Below, piece by piece: positions 50,400-50,727 of a stretch of DNA of 50,727 bases. Position numbers and translations under genes: made by a program. The notes under the pieces were generated by a model, which saw nothing but the letters and a program-made list of their open reading frames with translations, made no database searches and was not told the DNA's origin. Source of the stretch: an uncultured Coriobacteriales bacterium (GTDB taxonomy: Bacteria > Actinomycetota > Coriobacteriia > Coriobacteriales > UMGS124); assembly GCA_902464015.1 (NCBI GenBank), contig CABQHM010000021.1:1-50727 (forward strand). Reading direction: 5' to 3'. Each line of letters begins with the position of its first letter. The stretch's first letter is position 1.

Positions 50400-50727
<328 letters not shown>

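Overview
The window looks like a chromosomal segment of a high-GC, anaerobic gut-type actinobacterium of the class Coriobacteriia, most likely the Eggerthellales. The reasons are four Tat-exported single-polypeptide FAD reductases of the fumarate-reductase/flavocytochrome c type, two membrane LuxR regulators beside such reductases, a DMSO-reductase-family molybdoenzyme and multiheme cytochromes, in a chromosome with strongly GC-biased codon use. The genus cannot be fixed from the sequence alone.

Layout. 1-7408: 3' end of an ABC exporter, a TetR gene divergent from a FAD reductase with a C-terminal heme c motif across a symmetric operator, a small conserved gene, an AlbA_2/Schlafen-like ATP-binding protein and a MerR regulator. 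7519-13550: a minus-strand cluster of five exported proteins: a rhodanese without its cysteine, an isochorismatase-like hydrolase, a second rhodanese-like protein, a triheme cytochrome fused to a sulfite-oxidase-type molybdenum domain, and a smaller protein of the same molybdenum fold. 13803-17208: a DEAD-box helicase with a long basic tail and a second MerR. 17286-22518: two FAD reductases and a TetR; a 119-121 bp repeat occurs on both sides of the second reductase and the TetR. 22949-29770: a DUF5131 protein, a membrane LuxR divergent from a fourth FAD reductase, a TtcA-like enzyme and an AIM24-family protein. 29781-32074: a 14-TM efflux pump and its probable TetR. 32257-41066: a respiratory module, read right to left: molybdopterin catalytic subunit, four-cluster ferredoxin, TorD chaperone, heme-binding histidine kinase, OmpR regulator, membrane LuxR, and the wreck of another FAD reductase. 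41351-50183: an XRE regulator, an exported lipocalin-like protein, thioredoxin, a cation diffusion facilitator, a PPIase lipoprotein, pdxS/pdxT and a UbiB-type kinase. 50294-50727: the 3' end of a 23S rRNA gene on the minus strand, followed by a terminator and no 5S gene.

How it fits together. Most of the window serves extracytoplasmic anaerobic respiration: enzymes exported folded (Tat) with FAD, Mo or heme, each with its own local regulator (TetR, MerR, LuxR or two-component). The part that looks least described is the exported rhodanese / hydrolase / cytochrome-molybdenum cluster at 7610-13550, which suggests an uncharacterised redox system outside the membrane, possibly acting on sulfur species. 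Functions of the FAD reductases cannot be set at substrate level. No CRISPR array, tRNA, transposase or prophage was recognised.
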